Below, piece after piece: positions 20,930 to 31,020 of a stretch of 64,000 nucleotides of DNA. The notes under the pieces were generated by a model that was given only the letters and a program-made list of their open reading frames with translations, ran no database searches and was not told where the DNA came from. The first letter of the stretch is position 1. Each line of letters begins with the position of its first letter. Position numbers and translations under genes: made by a program. Source of the stretch: Temnothorax longispinosus (lineage: Eukaryota; Arthropoda; Insecta; Hymenoptera; Formicidae); contig NC_092368.1 of assembly GCF_030848805.1 (NCBI RefSeq), forward strand, positions 19,719,875 to 19,783,874. Direction: 5' to 3'.

Positions 20930-21880
20930 GAGATGGTCGAGTTCACGCCGGCGAAACTGGAAACGATCAATTAGATTACGTGATCGGAGGCACTGTTTGC
21001 CGTGTACCAAACCCGCGGCCGACCGACCAATCGCTCGCCGATCCGCGTTAAGTATGCGATCGCGTATACACGTACTCGTTCTCTCGGACCTACTACCGGT
21101 TATCACGCTGGCCACGACGGCCTCGCTCCCGTCCGCGTTGCGAAGCGGCAAGACTACCTTTTGTAAATCGTGGCAGAAAGGAACGCGAAAAAAGTGGCGA
21201 ATCCGTGTTAGAATCCGAAGATTCAAGTGGCCTAAAAACTACGCTGGTGCGAACACTGTCGTATTGTATCGAAGAAGTCGAACTATCTCAGGCCCTTGAT
21301 TCTCTGCACAAGTCTCTTTGGGCCTGGGGTCAGAATCAGTTACTGGTCTTGTGATGCGAATATGTAGCCTCTCCCAGTCAAGTCATGCGCCCACTTCCCA
21401 GTGGTCTCGCTGGACCGCTGCAATGGGGCTGTTCCGATTCAGTACGGCTCGGTCGCAAGATCTGATGTCGGGTGGCCAGCGCGTTCTGCAGTAACCAAGT
21501 GGCGTCAATGGCGATCTGACCTCCAAGAACCTGTAGTGATACGGGCCCAAGTACCGCTGGTGAGTTGTGGAGCCAAGAAAGGGCACGGTTATCTGGAAAG
21601 CTCCCGGCTGTCAATCCGTTTGCTCCCCAACACGCAGTAAATATAAAGAAGTTAAGAATGAATCTTCACGCCCGGGTTCTCGGTTGGTTCGGGCACTGCA
21701 CGCACGATGCGAGATTGATAAATCGGTTAGTGCAGAGACACCCATTGACTGAGTAGATGGCTCCTCGAAAGTAGGCGCTAATTATCGGGTATAGAAACGA
21801 TTACGCCTCTTGACGCACGAGACTCATGCCACGAGTACCCGTGGCCTCCAATAGCCTTCTTCATCTTCTTCTTCTTCTTT
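20930..21880. other. GC-rich region without recognised gene
   Basis: It is distinctly richer in G+C and CpG than its flanks. Several overlapping open frames on both strands (60-105 codons) exist, but none resembles a known protein and their wish for stops is low simply from composition. A promoter, UTR exons or an old insertion are possible. 21855-21875 is a (CTT)n run. Confidence 0.4.
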
Positions 21881-22340
21881 GTAAATTTTATGGCACCTAT
21901 CTTCCTCAAGATCACATAACGGCCAAGAACAAGTCAAATATAATAAATACAGACTCGAAAGATTCAATCCAAACTCGGCGCTGATTGCATCAGCAATCTT
22001 CAAAAATTATTCAGGACAAAACACGTCCGAACATGTCCATGGTCTCGACGAGACTTGCCCCCAGTAGCCGTGTCAAATTAAAATAGAAATAAATAGTAAT
22101 TAATTATTTCGTGAATGGATATCCATATGTGTTAAACGCAGTGCACCGCGGGCACTGCGTTTCAAGCATGCCCGGCGCCGGGGATCGACTCGCAACGGTG
22201 CGGTGGCGGGATTCGCGTCCGCTTCTCCCACGTTGCAAGGCCGGCCAACTTCGACTCCCCGGCTAAAATAAAAGATAATCGCATGCTTTAATGGGCTTGG
22301 AACCCTTAAGGGAAGGTCGTTCGGCTGATTCGATTCGGAG
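21881..22340. other. No clear gene; trailing frame of the T-box remnant
   Basis: A minus-strand frame (22100-22447) overlaps the end of the T-box reading and may be its frameshifted C-terminal tail. Nothing recognisable is encoded. Confidence 0.35.
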
Positions 22341-23055
22341 TCATATGTCAATGAGACCCCTTCGTCGGGACTGGAATACGATTGGGCCTGATGCCTCAAG
22401 CTTTCGCTTGAACCGTGACTGACCCATCTCGCAAAAACCCTTTGCAAATGGATTGTTATTGATTTTCAACTTCGCGATGATCTCGTTTTGGTATGCCGTC
22501 ACCGCGATAAATTCCGTCTCCTTGAAAGCGAACAACGCGGTTGAATGAGTAAAGAGCTCGTTATAGTTCTTCGCATCGAACCAACGGACTATCCAGATCC
22601 TAGGAACGTATTTGTGCATCGGTGTTAATACCACGTTATTATTGGGGTCGTTGATGTTGTACGTGAGCTTCAATTTATTGAAGCTGATTGTCCATCCAGT
22701 GGCTCCCCGTTGCCGGACTCTCGGGATGCTTATAAATCCTATAGCCGAAAGGCTGTTGCGGCTCTGCCGGCCCCACGAAACTCCAGCCACCCATATTGCT
22801 GTTCTCGCCCCCGTTCTGGTATCTACAGTACTTGTGGCAGCGATCGGAAGCCGGTGCTATCTTCATGAGAACATAATAATTCTCACGTTTCTCTAAATTG
22901 TTTACGTTTATTTGAACGGACGGAAACATGCGCCGACCGCTCTTGGTAATTATCATTTCTGTATTATTCTCGTAGAATTGCTGCCAGAGGTTTCGATTAA
23001 GCAGCTCCACGTTGACTCCGCGCAGCAAAGGGGGTTGAAATACCCATTAGCTTGA
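22341..23055 (-). pseudogene. T-box transcription factor domain, frameshifted and intronless
   Basis: The first part reads LLNRNLWQQF, TEMIITKSGRRMFPS, the GPAEPQQP loop and YKHPESPATGSHWMDN. Near 22685 the frame shifts by one or two bases and the second part reads ISFNKLKLTYN, MHKYVPRIWIVR, ETEFIAVTAYQNE, LKINNNPFAKGF and RFKRK. Together they cover the whole T-box DNA-binding domain, with the minor-groove and dimer motifs kept. T-box genes usually have introns inside the domain; here about 600 bp run without one. The long GGENSNMGGWSF loop is unusual. It is closest in feel to Dorsocross/Tbx6-like members, which is a guess. It may be a retro-copy, a pseudogene, or an active gene with a sequencing error at the shift. 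Confidence 0.82.
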
Positions 23056-23292
23056 ATTCATCCTCTCGCACCTAATTTGCGTTGTAGAGCGATCGGTGAC
23101 TGCGCGAAGAGTGGCGATGCCAGTTGCATATTCAGTTCCAGGAGCATCGGTGCATTGTTTGGATCTTGAAGAAACATCTCCGATGATCGACGTTTCTTCT
23201 GCGATACCGTCGGTGTAAGGTATAAGGCAAACACGGAAATGGTCAGAACGAACGTCCAAATCACGTGCAGTTGTAGAATGGAACTCAGACAA
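23056..23292 (-). CDS. Possible N-terminal exon of the T-box gene
   Basis: A 68-codon frame (23058-23264) ends in LLELNMQLASPLFAQ and SPIALQRKLGARG shortly before the T-box reading. The frame is not continuous with the T-box frame and no clear splice sites join them. The N-terminal MIWTFVLTISVFALYL segment is hydrophobic, which would be odd for a nuclear factor, so the true start may be internal (MFLQDPNNAP). Confidence 0.25.
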
Positions 23293-23582
23293 CCGGTTCT
23301 CGCCTACCAGTGACCTACCACAAAACGGGATCAGTGCAATCCGCCGAAACTAGGTGAACTATATGTGTCGTCGGTCGTTCGGCGCCAACATATGAAATAA
23401 CTATGTGTCCATGAACCTCTTGTCCTTTCTGCCGCGATTTATAAAAAGTAATATATAAGGTAACAAATATATAACGTTCACATGATAATTTTAAATGCCA
23501 TAATCTACTAAGCCAGTTAAAATAAATATTAACTCATTACGCGTTGTTATAATCCATTTGTCGTAACTTTCTCCTTTTTTAA

Positions 23583-23772
23583 CCCTTTAGGGGCCACACA
23601 TCGATCCCGTTGGAGTAAAATGTTATCATTTATAAGGTAGTCTTAAAAGACGTCCCTTATGAAAGTTTTTTAGTTTTGTTTTTTTTTTGTATTTTTTCGG
23701 TTTTTTGTTTTTCTTTTGTTTTTTGTGTGTTTTTTTTTAAGTACATAATTATGTACACAGGCCCCTAAAGAA
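23583..23772. mobile_element. piggyBac-type MITE, family A copy 2
   Basis: TTAA on both sides, ends CCCTTTAGGGGCC and GGCCCCTAAAGAA. The interior contains the same T-rich run and ACATAATTATGTACA word as the copy at 20714-20908. Confidence 0.85.
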
Positions 23773-23776
23773 TTAA

Positions 23777-24040
23777 AAATGTTCAGATACTGTCTGTTCC
23801 TTTTCCTGGTAATCTCAGTAAAGACATCCTGCACTTCTTCAAGCTTCTCACATATTATACATATTTGTCGAACTCAAGATATTAAGATTCTCTAATGATT
23901 CGATAATATTCCAACAACGTTCAGATGAAGAAATTATTAGATTAATGTGTGTACAAATGGCAACAACTGGCTTCTTTTATGTACAGTTTACATTAATGAT
24001 ATACTATATATTAGCGATATTTAGACCCTGATAAAAATAT
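23777..24040. other. No gene seen
   Basis: AT-rich. A 38-codon frame begins right after the MITE at 23779, but nothing supports it beyond a hydrophobic start. Confidence 0.4.
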
Positions 24041-24882
24041 GTACGGAAAGAACGGTTTTGCTGAAGTATCTAAAAATTTAGCTAAATATACAGATCTGAA
24101 AATAATTTTGTTACACCATTAAAATAATTATAGTAAGTCGCTGAAATATGACGATTCTGTAAAAAAAATTTGACATTTTAGCAATCAGTTTAAGTTCTAC
24201 ATAATTATTTTGATTAACCAACAAAATTATTATTAACTATATCTGTATCTAGCTAAATTCTTAAATACTACGGGTACAAAATTCGGTTTTGTGAAGCGCA
24301 AACGAAAGCCAGAGACTTGCAGAGTCACTTATTCACGCATCATGGAAATGCACGCCCTTAATCTACACATATGGAAAAAACGGTTTTCTGTTTGAAAATA
24401 ATTTTGTTACACCATTAAAATAATTATAGTAAGTTGCTGAAATATGATAATTCTGTAAAAAATTTTAACATTTTAGCAATCAGTTTAAAGTTCTACATAA
24501 TTATTTTGATGGACCAACAAAATTATTTTCAGATCTGTATCTAGCTAAATTTTGAGATACTACGGGTACATAATTCGGTTTTGTAAAGCGCAAACGAAAG
24601 CCAGAGACTTGCAGAGTTTCTTATTCACGCATCATGGAAATGCACGCCCTTAATCTACACATACGGAAAGAACGGTTTTCTGTTTAATAATAATTTTGTT
24701 GCACCATTAAAATAATTATAGTAGGTCGCTAAAGTATGATGATAATGCTGTAAAAATTTGGATATTTTAGTAATCAGTTTGATTGTTTTACATAATTATC
24801 TTGATGATGCAACAAAATTATTTTCAGATCTGTATCTAGCTAAATTTTTTGATCCTTCAGCAAAACCGTTCTTTCCGTGCAC
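24041..24882. mobile_element. TIR element built of about 2.6 tandem 294-bp units
   Basis: The ends GTACGGAAAGAACGGTTTTG and its reverse complement form about 70 bp of inverted repeat. The interior is a tandem array with 296- and 292-bp spacing between TACACCATT landmarks (24115, 24411, 24703). Each unit contains an AAAATAATTTTGTT word and its inverse, so every unit can fold back. Non-coding. Confidence 0.85.
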
Positions 24883-25001
24883 CATTCTTCTGTACACTCT
24901 TTACAAATATAGAAAGAGAATATCAAAAAATAAAAATGCGTTAAGTCATTACAATGTTAAATTTACGTAAAAATCCATGTACACGGGGAATCTCGAGATT
25001 T

Positions 25002-25043
<42 letters not shown>

Positions 25044-25233
25044 GGTAACGAAAACTCACGTTTTCACGCCAAATCGCGTGTTACGATATCGTATTAAAAC
25101 TTATAATAAACGACTGTTTCGGCCGAACTTCAACCGATGACGTAATGTGCGCCTTTAAATATCAAAATAAAAATACATAATTATACTCAATGTATACAAA
25201 ATAGAAAACAATAGGCACGGGTACATCGGAACA
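24883..25233. repeat. (CT)n microsatellite and unassigned sequence
   Basis: 25000-25041 is a (CT)n run; the rest has no recognisable feature. Confidence 0.6.
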
Positions 25234-25365
25234 TTTAGGCCGCGGCCTATACCTCAAATTCAACCTAAAGTCTGACCTGAAGCTAGTTTTGGCCGCCTAT
25301 CAAATGTTTACAGCAGGCGGCCTAAATAATTTAGGTCGAATTTGAGGTATAGGCCGCGGCCTAAA
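25234..25365. mobile_element. Foldback MITE
   Basis: TTTAGGCCGCGGCCTATACC and onward (36 bp) at the left is inverted at the right end (GGTATAGGCCGCGGCCTAAA). Each arm itself contains the palindrome GGCCGCGGCC. Confidence 0.8.
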
Positions 25366-26093
25366 TTCAGAGTGTAAACCTAGCCAATAAACGTTTAGCT
25401 TGTACACGTAAGTGAATCTTGCGTATCATTAATGTATATATTATAAATGTGTACTTGGCGCCTTTTTTGCCTTTTTTGAAAATCAAGAGACACGGTAGTG
25501 TCTCGCGCCAAGTATACGCGGAGCGAGACCGACCGTGACTCTTTTACGCGACGCGACGGGTTGCGAGTACCCGAGATGTTGAGATCTCGATAACGAGTGA
25601 ACGGATCAAGTTCTAAGTAGGCTTGATCGATAGCTTGGGGTCCAATTAGGGAGGGGGGGTTTCTCTCATAATATTCCGCTACGTGCCCTACGAGCGGAGA
25701 TATTGCGACGCAAAGTCCAAATGTGAATATTTATTTTTAAGATACGTATACTTCTAACGCCGACGTTCTTATGATGACGTATGATGACGTCATAATCAGA
25801 AACGTCACTTTCACTTTTTCGACGCTGGCGGCGCAGGTATCGCCAGTTTCGATATCGCGCGCGTATTTCGAAATTAGGTCGATAGACTTATCGGTCAGGA
25901 GTAAGATTTCTATTTAGGTATTTTAGGTAAATTAGGTATATACTTATATAATATATATTGAGTCAATTCCTTCATGTTTATCTGGAGAGATTTCGTATCC
26001 TTACATCGTATTACCACGGCTGCCGGAAAAGAAGGTTCTCTACGCTTGGCAGAAAGTGCCGCTAGGGAATTTTTAAGTCGATTCTTATGAATC
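25366..26093. repeat. Dispersed repeat shared with 33010-33265
   Basis: 25478-25745 and 33010-33265 are the same repeat at perhaps 80-85 percent identity by eye, starting CAAGAGACACGGTAGTGTCT and ending CAAAGTCCAAATGTG. It starts with a short palindrome (GAGACACGGTAGTGTCTC). No gene is seen in the rest. Confidence 0.75.
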
Positions 26094-27077
26094 AAGCTTG
26101 AATTCGATGTCTAAGTATCCCAGGTTGCCGATGACGAGGTCCAGATAGTGCACTTCATAGTTTTCGGTGTCCAGGTGTAATAATACGTTGAATTCGATGT
26201 CTACGTGTCCCAGGTTGCCGATGACGAGGTCCACATAGTGCGCTCCGTAGTTTTCGGTGTCTACGTGTATTAATACCTTGAATTCGATGTCCACATGTCC
26301 CAGGTTGCCGATGACAAGATCCAGATAGTGCGCTTCATAGTTTTCGGTGTCCAGGTGTAATAATACGTTGAATTCGATGTCTACGTGTCCCAGGTTGCCG
26401 ATGACGAGGTCCACATAGTGCGCTCCGTAGTTTTCGGTGTCTACGTGTATTAATACCTTGAATTCGATGTCCACGTGTTCCAGGTTGCCGATGATAAGAT
26501 CCAAATAGTGCGCTTCATAGTTTTCGGTGTCCAGGTGTAATCGTACGTTGAATTCGATGTCTAGGTGTCCCAGGTTGCCGATGACGAGGTCCACATAGTG
26601 CGCTTCGTAGTTTTCGGTGTCTACGTGTATTAATACCTTGAATTCGATGTCCACGTGTCCCAGGTTGCCGATGACGGGATCCAAATAGTGCGCTTCATAG
26701 TTTTCGGTGTCCAGGTGTAATCGTACGTTGAATTCGATGTCTAGGTGTCCCAGGTTGGCGATGACGAGGTCCACATAGTGCGCTTCGTAGTTTTCGGTGT
26801 CCAGGTGTAATAATACGTTGAATGCGATGTCTAGGTGTCCCAGGTTGCCGATGACAATGTCTAGATAATGAGCTCCGTAGTTTTCGGTGTCTACGTGTAT
26901 TAATATCTTAAATTCGATGTCTAGATGTCCCAGGTTGCCGATGACGAGGTCCACATAGTGCGCTCCGTAGTTGTCGGTGTCTACGTGTATTAATATCTTG
27001 AAATTGATGTTTAGGTGTCCCAGGTTGCTGATGACGAGGTCCAGATAGCGCGCTCTCCGTAGTTTTCGGTGTCTAGT
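26094..27077 (-). repeat. 90-bp minisatellite with 180-bp higher-order pattern and an open 30-residue repeat frame
   Basis: About eleven copies of a 90-bp unit. Alternate copies carry GTGTAATAATACG or GTGTATTAATACC, giving a 180-bp period. On the minus strand one frame is open for 289 codons (26085-26954) and codes units of the type DLVIGNLGHLDIEF then NVLLHLDTENYEAHY. As 90 is a multiple of three, the open frame may simply follow from the unit. There is no start context, signal or flanking domain that proves a gene; repeats of 30 regular residues with conserved L, D, N, H and Y could be a structural repeat protein. Confidence 0.85.
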
Positions 27078-27524
27078 TACATTTACGTGGTATTAACAAA
27101 ACGATATTTTCACAAGCTCGGACTATTCAGTATATCCGCTGTAATCTACTTTTCATTAAAAAGTACTCTTTTGTGAACTATTCATCATCATATACTGTAG
27201 GTACCAATAAATTCTAGATTTAATAAAAACACAAGATAAATGCTATCATTTATCAAAACTCACTTAACCGATAAGCTTAAAGATGCAATTAATTATATGG
27301 ATTTAATTTTAATTGTCGTATACAAATTATCGAATTCTCTAATAAAAATTTGAACAAATTTAGATTTTGTATTAGACATTTAATCATTATGTCCAATACA
27401 AAATCTAAATTTGTAGAACATAAAGTTTATCTTTATTTTGCATATAACAGAAAAAAGAAAATACCTTATTAATTATTTCGGCTCGTGTGGAGAGAAATTA
27501 TTTAATTTTCAGATTCAATTAAAG
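27078..27524. repeat. AT-rich stretch with a hairpin
   Basis: 27352-27418 contains AAATTTAGATTTTGTATT and its inverse around a short loop, a perfect-looking stem of about 26 bp. Nothing else is seen. Confidence 0.6.
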
Positions 27525-27765
27525 TATAAAGGTACTAATACACCCGGACACTTAAGACTAGGTAAAAGTACCAATGTCTGGACACGTATCTATGTCTGGA
27601 TACCTTTAAAAAAATATAAATTTATAAAAATAAACATTTGGATACCATAACTAAAGTTTCAAACTACAAAAAAATATATTTTTGTCTTTGATTTTAATTC
27701 GCGTTATACTTATAAATAATAAAGGTGTCCAGATATAGGTACATGTCCGGGTATTGGTACTTTTA
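27525..27765. mobile_element. TA-flanked MITE with CCGGACA subterminal motifs
   Basis: 27565-27763 has inverted ends of about 45 bp (AAAGTACCAATGTCTGGACA against AAAGTACCAATACCCGGACA) flanked by TA. A further copy of the end motif (GGTACTAATACACCCGGACA) lies just outside at 27530, so the true left end may be there. The tandem end motif on the left and the TCCGG-TACTGGTAC words recall the pipsqueak-HTH element at 8095. Confidence 0.7.
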
Positions 27766-28652
27766 ACTTAATTTCTAAATGTTGAGCAAGATATAATATA
27801 TTAACTTGTTAATGGCCAGTTAAGAAGATATTCGACTTCGAGGATGCAACGCGTAAAATTCGACTAAGTCCGCATAAAAAAATTTTTTTTTAAGTTCCAG
27901 ACGTTCTGATAAGAGTTCCGTTTTTTAGTAGAACTCTAAGAATTCTGAAAGGAATTTCTATGATCGAAAACGATTTGGTTACTAGTTAAGAAGACATTCG
28001 ACTTCGAAGATCTGCCGTGAACGTCATTTGCGTAAGTTTTGATGATGATTTTTTTCAATGGATTTTTTTGGCAAAATTACCAGAACTATCGCTAAAAAGT
28101 ATCAGGAAGTATAAAACTCGATTGTATGCGAGAAGAACTCTCTTTTAGTCTTTATCTGCTAGAAAATGATCTGCTACGGGAAGTTAGCAGATCATTTTTT
28201 CGATTGACTGTTTTTTGGGTAAAATCATCAGAACTATTACTAAAAAGTATCAGGAACTATAAAACTCGACTGCATGCGACAAAAACTCCCTTTTATTTTT
28301 GATCGGCTGGAAAATGATATAACTTCACCGACATCAAAGCAAGTCATATAAATCAAAAAGATATATTTCGTACATCATACAATCGGTAGAATAATGCGTA
28401 TAACATGTAACAACACTGTCTTAAAAAGAAACAGATGATATTAGCGTTACACATTGACGTCATAAATGGACATAAAAAATTAAAAAACCAATAAAATGCA
28501 GAAATGAAAGAAATTACAAATAATTCAAAAAAATTTAAATTAGACTTAAGTCTATCGTTCGTTGTTAGGTGTTTTTTAAGTGTGTTAATTTTTAGAAGAA
28601 AGCCGGTATCTTTATGTAAATTCAAATAAGTTAAAACTAAAAAAAATAACAA
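27766..28652. repeat. Dispersed and tandem repeats
   Basis: 27825-28050 carries two copies of a GTTAAGAAGAYATTCGACTTCG word and matches 19525-19695 inverted. 28070-28165 and 28220-28320 are a tandem duplication (CTAAAAAGTATCAGGAA...TATAAAACTCGA). No gene is seen. Confidence 0.6.
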
Positions 28653-29099
28653 TTTTTTAAATCTGACGATAGAATCATTAGCTATTCATATTTCTAAAAA
28701 AGTATTTCTAGAAAATTTTCCTTAATATTTTATTACTTATATGTTTTTTTTATATTTATTTATACACATGTTATTTTCTTAAAGAAAAAGGAACACATAT
28801 GTACGAGTCAAGAAATATCATTTCATACGAGAGCGTTTCATAGACTAAACTGATTTTTAATTTTGACCATATATCTAACTAACTTCAACATTTTTAATTG
28901 TCATACGCGCTGCGTGTGTTTTAACTTAAAAATACATTTAAATCTAGTAGTTTCGAAGGAAGAAGATAAAGCCGTACGATATGATATGTTGGGCAATAGT
29001 TATTTGTGTAACAAGTGAGGCTCGTGCGTAAACTCCGCACCCGGGAATTTTCATCTTTACACACGACTTACACTCCCTATTTTATGTTGCAAGTGCCTG
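28653..29099. other. No gene seen
   Basis: AT-rich sequence without repeats or frames that I can name. Confidence 0.5.
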
Positions 29100-30124
29100 G
29101 AAAGTGGTCTATCACGCACGCGTAACGTGCATTTAAAATATTTCTGAAAAATTTCTGAAGGACTGCGTAGGTAATGAAAAATTGAATTGCAGGCAGTGTG
29201 TTTCTACAATATTGCAGAAGAAATATTGCAGATGTAATGGTTTAGAAACATTTCTGATACATGATAAAACTATTATTTACATTTAAATTGCACGCGTTAT
29301 ATTTTTTGAATGTTTCACATACAACATTGCATTTGTAATATTTCCGAAAAGTTGCTGACAGACTGTAGAACTTATAAAAAATTAAATTTATTATTATATA
29401 ATTATTACATTTTATTGCATTTTTTCTCTTTTATAATATTAAGAATTTTCTGATATTCCAAATTTTGTCATAAGGCATTTTTAATATAAAATATACAATA
29501 CTTAATAATATTTAATATAAATTAATATTCGACGTTGACTGGCAAAAAAGATTTGTTCGTATATCTGTATTGTTAATATTGTTATGCGATAGCTTTATGG
29601 TCACCAAAATAAGCAAGTATAAGAAAGAAAGAAACGTCAGAGTCAGAGGATCACCACTACCCTGTTCGATCATCGATGTCAAGCAACAAGGCGCCGGTAT
29701 ACTACTTGGATGGGTGACCGGCTGAGAGAGCGGATTTCTTTGGACAAATGCGCGGCGGCTATACGCACATGGCTTAATATATTTTTTTTGTTCCGGTAAC
29801 AAAATATTTCATTTTTCACATATAACAAATAGTTTTTACGTCAGTAACAAAATTTTGTTTGCTAGTACAAAACATTTTTCTCAGTGTAAAATATATTTGA
29901 AATATCTCTGAAGTGTTTCTGCAATATTTCGTAGATATATTTCAGAAATATTTCAGTAATATTACCAAAATATTGCCGAAATCTTTCAGCAAAGTTGCAT
30001 TTGAAATAATTGTGCCGATTGAAACATTGCAGAAATGTTGCAGAAACGGTCGTGAAATATTTCTGAAATATTAATGAAAGGTGTAATATTTCAAACGGAA
30101 TTTTGCAGAAATGTTTCTGAAATA
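29100..30124. repeat. Repeat built of AATATTTCTGAAATATTGCAG words
   Basis: 29120-29260 and 29880-30124 are dense in ATTTCTGAAATATT and TTGCAGAAAT words in both orientations. They flank an AT-rich interior that holds the 5S-like segment. It is probably one degenerate transposon with repeat-rich ends. Confidence 0.5.
29650..29735 (+). pseudogene. 5S rRNA-like segment (5S pseudogene or SINE3 head)
   Basis: GATCATCGATGTCAAGCAAC followed by GGCGCCGGTATACTACTTGG and ATGGGTGACCG keeps the order and spacing of the internal control region of 5S rRNA (box A, intermediate element, box C). The 5' third is diverged and the 3' end departs after GACCG. It is not a working 5S gene; a 5S-derived SINE head is the alternative. 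Confidence 0.7.
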
Positions 30125-30530
30125 TTACATGCCGAGTGGGGTGCCTTCTATCCCCTTATTACTAATAGATTGCACAATGTTGCTAATACTTTTTACATAA
30201 TATATATTAAATTTATCAGCTATATTGCATTCTTCTATGTCTTCTAATATTTCAAAATTTACATTATCGATGTTCTCTGAACCCCTTTGCTCACCTTTAA
30301 TTAATTCTTTCAAAGTTTTCCACATTTTTGTAAGATCATAATATTCTTTCTTTTTTGCCCTGATAAGTTTAACTACTGCATTTCTTTCATTCTTGAAAAA
30401 TTCCCAGTCCTGTTCTTTACCTGAGCTTATTGCTCTACTGTGAGCCTCGTCCCTTCTATCTGCTGCCATTCTATAATTTCATCTGAATACCACATTTTCC
30501 CTTCCCATATTTTCGGAATCTTAAACTCTG
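30125..30530 (-). pseudogene. LINE ORF2 fragment between endonuclease and RT
   Basis: The reading RRDEAHSRAISSGKEQDWEF, FKNERNAVVKLIRAKKKEYY and WKTLKELI followed by DKFNIYYVKSISNI is typical of the spacer between the endonuclease and reverse transcriptase of Jockey/CR1-like non-LTR elements. A stop interrupts it upstream (KMWYSDEII*). Neither catalytic domain is present. Confidence 0.7.
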
Positions 30531-31018
30531 GAAGTTAATAATATACATTTGCTCAGACTTTCGCGTCAACACATTTTTAGCATAAAAATTATTGTTTCAA
30601 AATTGTTTTGTTTTTTTTATTTATTGAATTTACAAATTTTCTAAATTTATATAAAAACTCTTGAATTTATAAAAAAAATTATTTATTGCATTATTTACTT
30701 TTACTGCATTTACTGCATAGTGCATTTATTAACTTTTTGTGATAAATTAAATTTATCAGTATTTATTGTTTGTTACTATTTACACTCAATTTCTTAATTT
30801 ACGGAATTTATTTTATTTAATTAAGTTTTATTTATTTACTTCAATTTAATTGAAATAATTCCTCAATTAGAATTGAATTTATGTAGATATATTTTTGATA
30901 CAGTTATTTTGTTTTATTCAAAAATGACGCGTAATGCCTGCCGTCACTTCCGCTCTCATTAATGGCGGCTTTATCCCATCCCTCATTAAAGGATCCCTAG
31001 TGGAAAGATACCCTGGTA
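30531..31018. other. No gene seen
   Basis: Very AT-rich. ATTTATT and TTTACTGCATTTACTGCATA words; nothing recognised. Confidence 0.5.
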
Positions 31019-31020
31019 AC

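Noticed and set aside
21378..21756. Several overlapping small ORFs on both strands
   Set aside because: Open frames are expected from the GC content there; none resembles a protein family.
23779..23895. 38-codon frame with a signal-peptide-like start
   Set aside because: Too short and without conserved neighbours; it follows directly on a MITE and can arise by chance.
29512..29802. 96-codon minus-strand ORF
   Set aside because: It runs antisense through the 5S-like segment and has no protein-like features.
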